Shown: piece by piece, positions 48,801 to 60,200 of the stretch
How positions within the stretch are numbered: the stretch's first letter is position 1
Layout: each line of letters opens with the position of its first letter
From: Solenopsis invicta
Taxonomy: Eukaryota; Arthropoda; Insecta; Hymenoptera; Formicidae
Assembly: GCF_016802725.1 (NCBI RefSeq)
Contig: NC_052668.1
Location: forward strand, 12,531,001-12,595,000
Direction: 5' to 3'
DNA length: 64,000 bases
The notes under the pieces: model-generated
Told to the model about the DNA's origin: nothing
Databases searched by the model: none
Seen by the model: only the letters and a program-made list of their open reading frames with translations
Translations under genes and position numbers: made by a program

Positions 48801-51800
48801 TGTAGGTTCTTATTAGCATTTTCAATTCTTTTATTCTAAAGATACCTGGTGTAATATTTAAAACTACTATAATGAATATTTCTAACAGTTCAATTTTTTT
48901 CTTAATGGTTGCGTTCAGCGAACGGTTAAGCATTCGCTACTATTGATGCATTTTTTCAGATTTATGATGAATCTAAAGGTCTAGTCCAATTACAAGCAAT
49001 AATTAGCGCTCATTCAACCGTTGTATTCGCTGAATGCAGACATTGAATCTATTTACTCTCATACAAAATATGACGTCATTAAGCTCCGTGGTCAATAAAA
49101 CATGTCAGATTGGCATTAAGAATTCAAATTTTTTCTTTATTGTTTTAATTGAACATTTTCATCTTTAAATAATAAAAAATTCGAAAATTACTAATTTTTA
49201 GAAATTTCTTTTTAGAAAAAAAATGGATTTATTTATCCAATAAATTAAAAAAAATAAATATTAAAAAAAAAGTTAAAACCGAATTATTGCCTCGATTAAC
49301 TTTCTGTGAAGAAAAACACCAATTTTTCTAATACGTTTAGCAACGACATTTTTTAGGATGTTATTTTCTTCAATTTGATGCTGTACGCAACGGGAACAAT
49401 ATATGTCAATGCTAATCTGTAATGTGCTCTTTGTTTTCTGTTTCTTGCTTGTTGCGTTATTAACTTCGCGTATTACATTATCGACACTCATGTTTCTTGT
49501 CTCTTTTGGAGTTTATTAACTCTTATCTAGCTAATTTCGATAAAATAATGCGCAGTTAAGTGCACAGATAAAATAATGTGCAAAGGTAATAAGCAAACAA
49601 CAAGAAATAGGAAACACAGAGTATATTGTAGATTAGTTTTAAATAGTAATAAAAATAAATAACTATTAAAAACCAAATTCGTGTTTTCTTAAAAGCTTAT
49701 AGCTGATTAGGTCACAATTGTTTCTCGATGAACAAGAATTTCTTGTTTTTAGACGTATACGGATAATAGTCAAGGTATTCCCATGTAAAACAGTTAAATT
49801 CAAAATACGTTTAATAAACGTTGAAAAGCAATTTTAAATTGAAAAAGTAAACGTATCAAATTTCAATGCTTCTTTAAAACTATTTAATAAACGTAATAAA
49901 AACGTTTTATAAGATCTCATAACGACTGTTAACGGTTTTTTTACTAGTTTGAAATACCTTTTTTATATGAGACAATTCAATAAACATTAAATAGACGTTA
50001 AAAATGTTTAATAAACGTTTTTATGCGTCATAAAGACGTATCGGTTGAACGTTTATTAAATGTAAACGATCTGCTTGGGATTGTTATTTTATCAGTACCG
50101 AGGCATTGAATATCGTCCTACGTTCGCAGAATATCTCGCTCAATATAACAAGGTTCGAACAGAATCGACTATTTCGAGCGTGTGTAACGCATTGCTTTCG
50201 ATTGACCGTATTGACATCGCGCGAAATTGAGATCCATCGAGATTTACGAAACTAGTACACAAATATCTTATAAAACTTTCTACATCGCGCATTCTTAGAT
50301 GTTAATTAACTGAAAACAGTTAATCTCTTCACATCCTTTTCTCTTTTTTTCTCAGTCGAATAACAGAGAGGCAACTGGTCTTGTGTGTCGGAGATGTCAT
50401 AAATAAATTATGAGGCTTGTAATCGATAAGCGATGAGAGAGAAACAGATAAAGCATCACTTGTTCAGTTCGCGCAGTTCACCTGTTGTGTTATACATCAT
50501 ATATCACGGATCAAACGCGCATTCGTTCTGGCTTCTATCGTGTCTTGTTTTTTTTTTTTTTCTTACTTTGCGTCTTATTTTTACTTCTCTTACGTATGCG
50601 TTTGAACGCGACGAAAAGTGACGGGAGAAGATACTTTTATCGCGAAGATAAAAGTGGAGAAGTATGTACAACATATTGTGCTCACGTTCGCTCTTAAATT
50701 AAATAACATTATTGAGTTCTCAGTTTTCTAATTATTCTTTATAAGATAACACAATTTTCGTTTAATTAAGTCCAATAATGACAGATTAAATTATTTTATT
50801 TTATTTTAATAAGAAAACAATTATAAAATTTTACAATAAATATTTTCTTAGAATTATCATTCATAACCAAATGAGTTGGAATGCTGATAGATCTTAGATA
50901 TCTTGCGTATTTACATGACTGTATCCTTCAAAAATACCCATGTTGTTTTAAAAGGCATCATAGGAAGTACACAAATAATTGTGCCGAATTGGCACACAAC
51001 ATTACCATACATCTATTCATTCCAAATTCTTGTTACAGTCAGCACATTGAAATTTTCCATTTCAACACTGAAGTGGCTTAATATATGATCCAAACGTTTG
51101 TTAAGTTTATTTTTATAAATCACTATATAGAAATCGCAAAAGTCCATTGTTAAATTTGAAACGTGTAACAACAAATTTTCAAATCAAAATTTGTAACAAC
51201 AATCACCACCCAGTGCGGCCCGTTGTGCCCAAAATTATTTGTAATCTTATATTTTAATATGTTGAGCCATTTTATTGAATAATATTATTTTTTAATCGAT
51301 CAATTATTGCGACGAATTTTTACTATAATATTTTGCCGAATATTGATTTGCTATTATTCGAAGTATGACAAAAAATAATTACCGTTTTCTCCCTTTGCAG
51401 CTTTTTCGCAACATTTTGGTACACCACGAGCGTTCTGTTCGTATCTTGTCTTCTGTGTACTTTTATGATATTCTAGTACTGTCATACATTTGACTTTCGC
51501 ACTTTATGTGTCAGAAATATGTTTCTTTCCTACTGATTCGTATCTTGAAACTGTTTAACACCCTCGTATGTAATGTTGTATACACACATGACGTTTTATT
51601 TATACGGCGTTATTTTAACACACTGTTGATAATCTATGAGTACTTGTTAGAATCATTATTCTCGATGAACAAACACAACATCGAACAAAAAAAGCTCTGA
51701 GTTTAAATAAACTTTGATATTGCTTCTGGAACAATATACATATAATATTTTACGATAGCACGTACAATATGTAACACTAATGACTGTAAATTGTAATTCG

Positions 51801-53757
51801 ACGATTATATTGATTTCTTGTTAGAAACCCTCGAACGCTAGGCAAGTCAACACGATCGCCGTTCGCGCACTAATATTGAGATAACTTGGGTCTGCCGTAA
51901 ACATTACTAAACTCTGCTGTAGAGAGCGTTCTAAACTTTGCGAATGTATTATTATTATTTCAGTAACGAATTCTCTTACATTTCACGTGAGTTTCTTCCT
52001 TAATTAATAAAATGTCTAATTTTAAACGTTAAAAACTAATTAAATATATATATGTATGAATTAAAATTTATTCCGACCTAAGCCGTGAATTAAGTATTCA
52101 TTTTGCAAAGTTCAACGCATGGCATAAAAAACCCTGCGTCTCTACTAATTTTCCAAATAAATTATAATAAATTATAAAAAATTATATATATAATTTTTTA
52201 TAATTATATATATGTATTTTATTGTACATATTTTATGTAATATAAACTATTAAAATAAATTATATATGTAAGGAGCGTAAAACTAAAATGCCATTGGAAA
52301 GATAATTTAATTCCCTTCATTTCTGCTTAAAAATTTGATGTATCTCTCACCTGTGTTGAACTATAATGCAAAATATAAAAACACTTTTTCCGGTCTGATT
52401 TGAAATCACTGATTTCAAATCGGACCACCCCCTGTTGCAAATCGGATACCTCAATTTTTGTCGATTTTTAAATTGAGTTTTAAAAAATTTTAATGTATTT
52501 TTTTTTGTATTGAGTAAAAATGAGCAATTTAACAATGAAAAATAAAAATTTTAGTCAGAATAAAAATTAGTGACAATAATTTTATGTAATTGGAGTTGAA
52601 ATCCATAAAATTCAATTATTCCGAGTCTGATGACTCAATCTTCAATATTTGTAAGACCAGATTTGGTCGGCCGATCACCAGTGCTACTATTAGATTGCAA
52701 TTTCAATTTGGACACGAGCCCTTTCGAACTTTGGAAGAAATTTTACAATAAACCGTAAAAGTAATCACAAAACGCTTGATATTTTTGAACTCTACACTCT
52801 TTAATTCAATTACCTCCTTAAATCAATTACGTTTCAAAATTTTAATAGCTTTTACATAATTTAGAAGGATTTTCTATTTTTTTTTAATTTTCGCACGATG
52901 GCTGAAAATACACATTCGCGCCTGTTGTATAAATGTTATGACAGAGAACTGTCAAACTGCTGTCACATGTTCGGTGTTTTATAAGAACTTTACATTATAA
53001 ATGCAAATCTGCTTAACCGTATTCATTTAAATTAAAAAGCTCCTATTTATCCCACGATTTATCTCTCTCTCCCTTAATTTTTAAAATAAATTCTAATATA
53101 AACTAAATGATTAAAATAAATGATCATAATCGTGGATAGACAAAAAATATTTGTTCATGACTGCGTGATATGTATAATGTAAAAGACTTATTAAATAATT
53201 GTGATTTCTTAAAGAGTTATTGTAAACCAATTGAAAAATCATGACAAACAATATCCAAACTTTCAAAATAAATTATAAACTAAATTATTAAAATGAATTA
53301 TAATTATTGTAACCGTAGATAAGCAAAACATACCTACTCACGACTGCGCGATCTACTCAATGTGCAAGACTTACTAAATGTTATAGTTGTAAGAATAAAA
53401 AAGATATTTTTCAATTCTGAAGTTGGAAAGGTGAAAATTCATAGACAATTTTCAAGGTCTCATATAATCTAAGTGATAAAGAGATAAAAGCGATAAGATG
53501 AAACTACGAGGATTTAACGTGAAAACGCGAGTTCGTACGGCATTGGCGCAAAACGCGTCGTTCCGAAACACCCGGTAGACTCACCCGCAGAGGCAGCTCT
53601 TCAGGTACTTGGAGCAATTGACGATGCGCCGTCGCCTCGACGTCAGCTGCCTGATGCTGTCCTCGGACGGTTGCAGCAGGTAGTCGGTCTCGTCGTCGTC
53701 CATTTCAAAGTCCCGCTCGTCGGAGCTCAGCCGCAACGGCATCTCCTCCAGCCTCAT
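42825..53757 (-). CDS. ATP9: ATP9-type P4-ATPase (phospholipid-transporting ATPase II)
   Basis: Class 2 P4-ATPase of the ATP9A/B-Neo1 group, acting in endosome and trans-Golgi membranes and not known to need a CDC50 subunit. Twelve phase-consistent coding exons: 53757-53585, 46918-46774, 46689-46417, 46300-46043, 45972-45784, 45704-45118, 45044-44628, 44551-43992, 43900-43660, 43535-43369, 43252-43049, 42958-42825, giving 1115 residues. Seen: DGET at 235-238, the phosphorylation site DKTGTLTQ with Asp about 432, KGADVVMSGIVQYNDW, MLTGDK at 744-749, GDGGNDVSM, and C-terminal FSPPSYTKLS, as in human ATP9A/B. Exon 1 is assigned because it ends in phase 2 and completes a Cys-rich segment (CLCGCCTWMWRRCC) that matches the ATP9B N-terminus. 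Two 15-bp in-frame duplications (VIVEK at 198-207, QDRVR at 720-729) are unusual. Confidence 0.92.
44407..44436. repeat. In-frame 15-bp tandem duplication in ATP9
   Basis: cctcactcggtcttg occurs twice; the protein reads QDRVRQDRVRPTLELL where relatives have one unit. Confidence 0.9.
46272..46301. repeat. 15-bp tandem duplication across an ATP9 splice acceptor
   Basis: ttctctactataacc occurs twice, giving VIVEKVIVEK at the exon start where relatives have one IIVEK. The last plus-strand base of the second unit is part of the acceptor AG. Confidence 0.9.
47956..48432 (+). other. GC-richer patch with two abutting ORFs, origin unknown
   Basis: An ORF of 76 codons ends at 48186, and in a different frame another runs from 48187 through 48432 (LDQELSFRGLDISGMSSLDI...). 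Base composition differs from the AT-rich intron around it. No domain, start context or splice site is convincing. It may be a decayed transposon or retrocopy. Confidence 0.25.
48907..49042. repeat. Short inverted-repeat element
   Basis: The left end GGTTGCGTTCAGCGAACGGTT is mirrored at the right by the inverse of GTCTGCATTCAGCGAATACA. The ends resemble those of 33047-33341 and 9690-9831. Confidence 0.45.
49780..50085. repeat. Element rich in palindromic ACGTTTAATAAACGT motifs
   Basis: Variants of tttaataaacgtt occur at least five times in both orientations, and the outer ends form an imperfect inverted repeat around cccatg/cccaag. Probably a degraded MITE. Confidence 0.4.
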
Positions 53758-54560
53758 GGCGGTGGAGGCGTCGAGGCGGCGGCGCGCTCTTTCGTTCCCC
53801 GTTTTTGTACTTTTTTTTTTTTTTTACGAGCTTTCTTTCTTACGCGACCGCCCGGCTCCCGTCTCGTCGGATCTCACCCTCGCGACGACGGCGGAGACGC
53901 GTCGCGACGCGGTTCACTGATGACCCGCAGCGGATTAATCGCCGTCGTCTCGCGCGACCAATCGCCGCGGCGCGACGTCCACGGCGCATATCTTATCGCG
54001 GACGATCCGGCCGGCCGATCTCGCGATCTCGGGAGAGTCGTCCGTCGGCTCGGTGTCGTCCACCGTCTGAGCGTTCCCGGCTGCTGACGCGACGGATCCG
54101 TGATCCGCAGCGGCGACGATGACGGCGGCGGCGGCAGCGACGACGATGACGACGATGGCGCGACGAGACGTCGCTTGTTTACCTTTCCAGACGCACGCGC
54201 GCGCACGCACAGCCAGCAACCGAGTTGCGTGTACGTGTGCATCATGGCGGTCCCGTGAGACGCGCGGACGGGAAACGCGGTGAGTACGTAGGCGTCGATC
54301 CTAACCGCGACGAAGACGTGTGACGCGCACTTGCGCACGTAAGATTAGACCGACGTGTGCTCTATCGTTATCACATTTTACGGCGATAGCCACGTCGTTT
54401 TTCGAGTATGCGGTGCCGTGCGCCGCGTGCCGCCATCTTGTCCACTCGGTCACGTGGTCGCGCCGTCTGCTCCGAATCGACTTCGACCTTTATCGAATTG
54501 CGAGATTATATAGCATTTTAAATATTCAAATTAGGACATCGTGGTCGATTTTAAGAACAT
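53758..54560 (-). promoter_or_regulatory. CpG-rich 5' region and promoter of ATP9
   Basis: Highly CpG-rich sequence upstream of the ATP9 start, with a T15 tract near 53810 and GAC/CGG triplet runs near 54115-54155. Long ORFs in several frames on both strands are explained by high GC content; none shows a domain. Confidence 0.5.
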
Positions 54561-55521
54561 GTTCTTCAATTAATTTTTAATTGATTCAATTCCGGATGGA
54601 TTGTTTATAATAATTACGATAAGTAAGTTAATTTTTTAAAACTAAATTAAGTTGAAGTTAATAGTTTATAAAATTAATTTAGTTGTGTTAATAATTACAT
54701 TTAGATTAAATTAACTAAAATTAAAAGTTAATTAAAAGTTAATTTTGAAAAGTCTTATTTATATTATATTCGAAAGTTATAATTTTTTAACGTTGGATTA
54801 TTTAAAACAATAATTTGGATTATCGATTAAATTTAATATTTTATTTGTAAATTTATATGAAGTAATAAAGAAATATTGTTTTTTGTGTGAGAACGTATTT
54901 TTTCTTTTAAATAGGTAAATTTTGACCTTTGGACAAAAGTTAATAACCAAGTCTATGTGTTTTAGAAATAACTCATTAAAATAAAAAAAATAACTAAGTT
55001 AGATTAAAAATTATTAACTTTTTAACTTTATTATTTTATTTTTAACTTTTTAATTAGTTAATACCCAGCTTTGGTAATAATAATTAAACTAAAGTCTTTA
55101 CGTTTGTTTTATCTTTTCCGTTTATCTTTATTGATAAAATTACTTTGTATAATGAACATATTGTGCTTTTAATTTAAAAATATTCAATTAACCCCAGAGA
55201 GAGCTACTCATATTTTTTTTAACATTAATATTAAGGTTAAAATTTATCTATATCATTGAGAACTTTTTTCACACTTTAAAAAATTTTATTAGATTTTTTA
55301 TTTTATAGGTTGTGTTAAAATAATCGAACCAACTATTTTAATATAAACAAATCTTATTAATAAATATGATCTTAAACTATTAAAATTTTAATATTGAAAA
55401 CTGTACTAAACTTGAATTGGCACTTGGGTGAAAATTCACTTGCAGTAACATTTCAGGATTAATCCAGATGAATTGTTTATACTAATAATAATAATAGTAA
55501 TAATTTAACAGTCTTCAATTA
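54561..55521. other. Intergenic AT-rich DNA with a dispersed repeat
   Basis: Segment 54620-55070 is a second copy of the repeat at 39206-39672 in the same orientation. Nothing coding was seen. Confidence 0.5.
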
Positions 55522-55527
55522 TTTATT
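55522..55527 (-). terminator. Poly(A) signal of CCDC103
   Basis: TTTATT on the plus strand (AATAAA on the minus strand) lies 40 bp beyond the stop codon. Confidence 0.5.
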
Positions 55528-55566
55528 TTGTTTCACTATTTATAAGAAGAGCTACACTGTACTTTG

Positions 55567-56908
55567 TTAATCGAGTTTAACTCCATATTTCACGGCTAAC
55601 GATTCAATCGTGTTTTCCAAAGATTTGTCTGGTGACAATTTGAGCAATTGCCGAAAAAGTTGTTCATATGTAGATTTCTCGTCTCTCGTCATGAAGCATA
55701 CCATTAGATCAAACCTGTTACACACGCTCAGTATACCGAGAAGTTCTACAATTGACGTTACATCGTTTATCTTTGACGAATGCTGCAGACATGTGTTTGC
55801 GAAGTCACCGAGGAAAGACGCCGGAATTTCCACCCGAAAGACGTGATGTTGCAAGTCGTTCCTGCAATAGAAACATACCGCTGACACATGATAGACATTC
55901 TTACATGTCCCGCGATTCTCACCTTAGGTTCCATACGCAGGCAAACTTGCCGGAGTGATCCGCGATTGTTCTCCAAGATTGTAAAAAATCCTCGCATATC
56001 TCTCGAGACTTTTTCACAATATTTCCATTGCTCTCCTTATCGCGTGTCGATTTTCTCGAAGCTGCGGATGCAGTCGAGTCAGGCTTGGTAGCATTAATCA
56101 GCGGATTCCACTGTACGCCGATCTTTGGTTTCATGTCGTTCCGATCCAAGGGTTTCAAGTGAGCACCGTTCACCTGTTATAATTAATCAGTTAACTTGAA
56201 ATTTGAACGAAACTAGAGGAAACTACAAACTGGAAAATTTTTAGATTTTTTACTTATAAATTTATTAATTTCAATTATAATTTTTTTATTATTTATTTTA
56301 AATTATAAATTATATTAGTTTTAATTTTATTATAATTTTAAAATACAAAAATTCTATAAAATTCGAACATAAATTGAAGATCGGTAAAACTAGGAACGAA
56401 TGGTAATTACGTCATGTTCCATGCTGTGTGCATCACTAGATCATGAATTTTCTATTCGGATCATTTTTTAAACATTTTTTAAATATAAACAAATACACTA
56501 TTATAAAATATTTATTTAATAGATAATTTTTCAAAATAGTAACGTCATGCGCTTACCCATGATACACGATGTGATAATTATTCCGTACGTGTTAATTACA
56601 GCATTAATAAATAATATAAAATATTTTATGATAATGTATTTGTTTATATTAAAAAAAATAAAAAAATGATTTCTTTTTCTCTAGGAACTATGCACAACAA
56701 CATGTAGACAAAATTTCTAGATTGTACGTCAACAAATAACCAAGATTACAATCACCATCTGTCTGAAGTGCTCATATGTTGGAACTGATTGTTCAATCGC
56801 TCGAATTTTAGCGTCGTTTTGTAATTTATATAATTCGTCGGCCGCGAGAGCCGCGTGAAGTTCCTCTTCCAAGTTTCTACAATCTATCGGTGCTTTTAAC
56901 GCACTCAT
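55567..56908 (-). CDS. CCDC103: CCDC103/DNAAF19, axonemal dynein arm factor
   Basis: Dynein-arm assembly or attachment factor of motile-type cilia. Three phase-consistent exons (56908-56756, 56173-55923, 55861-55567) give 232 residues; the human protein has 242. Seen: the N-terminal helical block NLEEELHAALAADELYKLQNDAKIRAIEQ, followed by YEHFRQMV and HLKPLDRND, all matching the family, then a Ser/Lys-rich linker and a C-terminal helical region corresponding to the RPAP3-like domain. The start is set at 56908 (MSALKAPIDC) because it aligns with the family N-terminus; the frame stays open upstream to a GTG at 56980. In insects such ciliary genes are expected in chordotonal neurons and sperm. 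Confidence 0.9.
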
Positions 56909-56988
56909 TGTCTTCTTTCTTTTCAGCGCGTTCTCCACTCGAGTTCTAAGACAGTCCGAGTCTGTCCGACATGATAACACGACGTTTC

Positions 56989-57002
56989 GTTGTCATGGAA
57001 AC
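56989..57002. promoter_or_regulatory. RFX X-box upstream of CCDC103
   Basis: GTTGTCATGGAAAC matches the palindromic RFX consensus GTTGCCATGGCAAC at 12 of 14 positions and lies 81 bp upstream of the CCDC103 ATG. RFX factors drive ciliary genes in animals, including chordotonal neurons of flies. Confidence 0.65.
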
Positions 57003-57063
57003 TCCAGTATTAGCTCGATCTATTGATTAAAATTTTACTTGCTCCAAGTTTATAACGCAATCT

Positions 57064-57069
57064 TTTTAT
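57064..57069 (-). terminator. Candidate poly(A) signal of the TRPV gene
   Basis: AATAAA on the minus strand lies 140 bp after the stop and just over 60 bp before the X-box of the next gene, so the intergenic space is compact. Confidence 0.4.
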
Positions 57070-57208
57070 TTTCTTATAATTCGTACAAAATTATTTCGTA
57101 GCCAGAAATAAGTTAAATTAATTAATTAACAATTTTCAAAAATAGAAAGTTTGCACAAAGTTCGAGATAAACAAGATGTTCATTACTTTTTTTAATGGGC
57201 TTCCCCGC

Positions 57209-60200
57209 TCAAGACAGAATCTTCTCCTTTGACATCCTGCATTGTCTTTTCTTCAACAATTTTTCGTGGGTTCTCTTCATCTCGAGTATCTCCTTCATCT
57301 CTTCCTTGTCCTCCTCCTAAAATCGATACCGCGGATGGTCTATTTGTTCTAGATGCAGATTTACGTATATGTATACTCACAGTTTGATGTAATCGAAGAA
57401 CCAACGCAGGACGGCCGTCGGACATGGGCTGAGAATAGTCTGTCAATTTTTTCAGCCTTTCAGCGGGACTGACACCTCTCTCCACGACCAAAACTATCCG
57501 CGCCCACTGACACGTATGAAACAAAGAATCAGTCAGTGTAAAATTTAATTGTGATTTTTCATTCAGACCGCGTGTACTATCGATGAACGGTTCATATTGG
57601 TGAATTTATTGTACATGTCAGAAATTATATTTAGAGTTTATAATATTATAAATACATAAATGTATGCATAATATATTTGTGATATATAATTTTATTTAAT
57701 TTCTCAAAATAGTAATAATGTCATGCGCGTAATACACAAGGTGATAATCATTCTGTACGTGTTAATCAATGATATTATAAAATATTTTATGATATTGTAT
57801 TTGTTAATATTAAAAAAAATTTTGTTAATGGTCTGAATTTAACATGGTTTGGTGATATACACGGCATGGAACATGTTAATGACGTACTTGCCGCTGCCAT
57901 TCATTCCTGGTTTCGGCGATCTTCTGGTAAGTGTTGCCCATCATGGCGATCAACATGTTTACGAGCAGGATCGCCACGATCACCATGTACAACACGAACA
58001 GCAGCTGCAATTAGTAGCGATTATCGCTGTAACGCTATTCGACGGAGTGTATTTGACGTTCTTTTACAGAATGAATTATCCGTTATGCCAAAAATTTGTA
58101 TGAATTATCTAACTGTCGTTGAAACATGTCGTGCGAATATTAATTAGCAAATGTGAACTGATGTGAACGAGACGGTACTGTTTATCTCTATCTGTAAATA
58201 CTGATATTATATGCGTCTCTAAGTGAGCACATTCGAGCAAGCAAAATACCTTGGCCTCGAACTCGTGCTCGGTTCTTTCAAACGCGCCAAAGTAATCTCC
58301 GAAGTTCGTCATGCTCATCAGGAACATCGCCATGACGCTCTCCATCGGCGACGGCATCGGATTCGTTATCGAGTCGTCGGTGCCCTCCGGAGTGTTCGGA
58401 TTGTCGAACGACAGGAATATGATGTAGTACGCTGCAAAAAAAATGCGACATTCATTTCATTTGTAGCGACGTATCCTTTACATCTTGTGCAGCTATCCGA
58501 GATGCCTCAGAAGACGTCGTCGTCGCGAAAAATATTTCGAAGATCATAGAGATCCTATGATCGTATCCGAGGAGCTAATTCGACCGATTCGACCGTAAGA
58601 TTTTTTATTGAGAAAGCCTCAGGAAAATTATAGAGACCCTTCAATCAGAATCTGGTCATAAGACGATTATAGTAAAAGAGAAAATGAATTTGGTTTTCTA
58701 ATGACTTTCTTTTATGAAATAAATAACTATAAACAAAATCAGAAGAAAGATTTATAAAAGTCTAACGCAGTTTACAAAAAGAAACGACTTGGAAATATTA
58801 TATTAGCTAAATGTCTAGCCAATTTTTTTTCTGTTTCTATTTAAAAATTGACCTTTCTAATTTGAAACCTCTAATTAGAAGCCCGTTTTCCGCATTTTCG
58901 ATTGATTGAAAATTTGTTAATTTAATCATTGTTTAATTATTTAATTAATGTAAATATAATAATTGCATAAATGGTTAATTATTATAAATATTCATTAAAT
59001 TTGTAAAAAAATTGCTGTTATGTTCCGGTATTGCTAAAAATTAGCAATTAGAGATAAAATACATTTGCTATAAGATACAACTTTATTAAAGCTTTAAATT
59101 TTATCAAGTTAAAATTAAAAGCGTGCTTTAAAAATAGCAATAAAGTGACAGCTACGTCAAGAGATCCTGCAAAAGAGAGGTGCGTACATTTATTGAAAGT
59201 CTTCTATTAGAAATTGGTCATAAGATTTCATCAAATTTCTGCAGGTGACAGAAGCTCTCTCGTGGCCAATCTTTGATTAGAGGGTTTCTAGTCCCTTTTA
59301 CTCGCATGAATTTGACGGAATCTTATGGCCCGTCTCTGCTTAGAGAATCTGTAACATTTAGTAGCGCTTTCTCATTCTTTTTCGCTTTTATTCTTCTTTT
59401 ATCTCTTTCTTCTCTCCGGAATTGGCAAAACGTGGCAAACCAAAGACTGGCTGTCTTACCAGAGTCTAATTGTAGGGTCTCTGTAAGAAGTCGTATCCGC
59501 GAGCGAACAGACGGTCCATTCAAGCGGCAATGGCGCCGCGCCATTTGATTGTGCGAAAAGTAAAAGACACGTTACAATGGCACGTAGCGTTACGGCCACG
59601 CTGCTAGTAGTTGCATAACGGCGTGTATCGCACCATTTAACGTATCCCGCGACCTTCTCGGCCTAATGCTTCTCTCTGCGATTTCCTCTCCGTCGTTCAT
59701 CCGTACGAGAAAAAGCCTTCGGCGATGTGTGTCAATGTCGCGTTGCAGCGTCCAGCAAAATCGTCGATTAGATCACACGACGTTACGCGCGTCCGATGTC
59801 GCGACGTCGTTATATCAGCGCCTAATGAACAATCGTTGGGAGTCAATAGAATAAGGTACCGGCCGGCGCGGCGTGTCACCGGTGAAATTGATGATGTCTC
59901 TCGTCAGTTACACGTGTCATCGTGTCACTTCGGCTTTGATAAACAATTGCGATAATCGGCAGCAAGGTTGTCCATTTATTATACTTGGAACTGGCCTCAT
60001 TCATAAAGATAAATACAACAGCTGTCATACGAAATTAAAGGAAGGAATACAAGGGTCCTCTTTCTTTTTCCTGAAAAACGTCGTGCGAATTACCTTGGGA
60101 GAATCCCATAACGAAGACAAGGTAGATGCAGACGAATCTGAGGAGGTCGCCCATGATCATCCTGTAAATCATCACGACGAACGGCCCCACCGTCTTGAAG

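Larger units (their letters stand above)
46919..53584 (-). other. First intron of the ATP9 gene (6.7 kb)
   Basis: AT-rich with several repeats and no convincing nested gene. It holds a GC-richer patch at about 47.99-48.44 kb with two abutting plus-strand ORFs, a MITE-like element at 48907-49042, an ACGTTTAATAAACGT-rich element at about 49780-50085, and a palindrome at 52393-52429 (ggtctgatttgaaatca and its inverse). Confidence 0.6.

Noticed and set aside
53874..54338. Minus-strand ORFs upstream of ATP9 exon 1
   Set aside because: Low-complexity Arg/Ser-rich frames from CpG-rich DNA; no link in phase to the ATP9 exons.
57192..57524. 110-codon minus-strand frame reading through the last TRPV intron
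   Set aside because: The spliced frame (57381 to 57316) gives the family-like basic tail ending SKEKILS; the read-through frame loses it.
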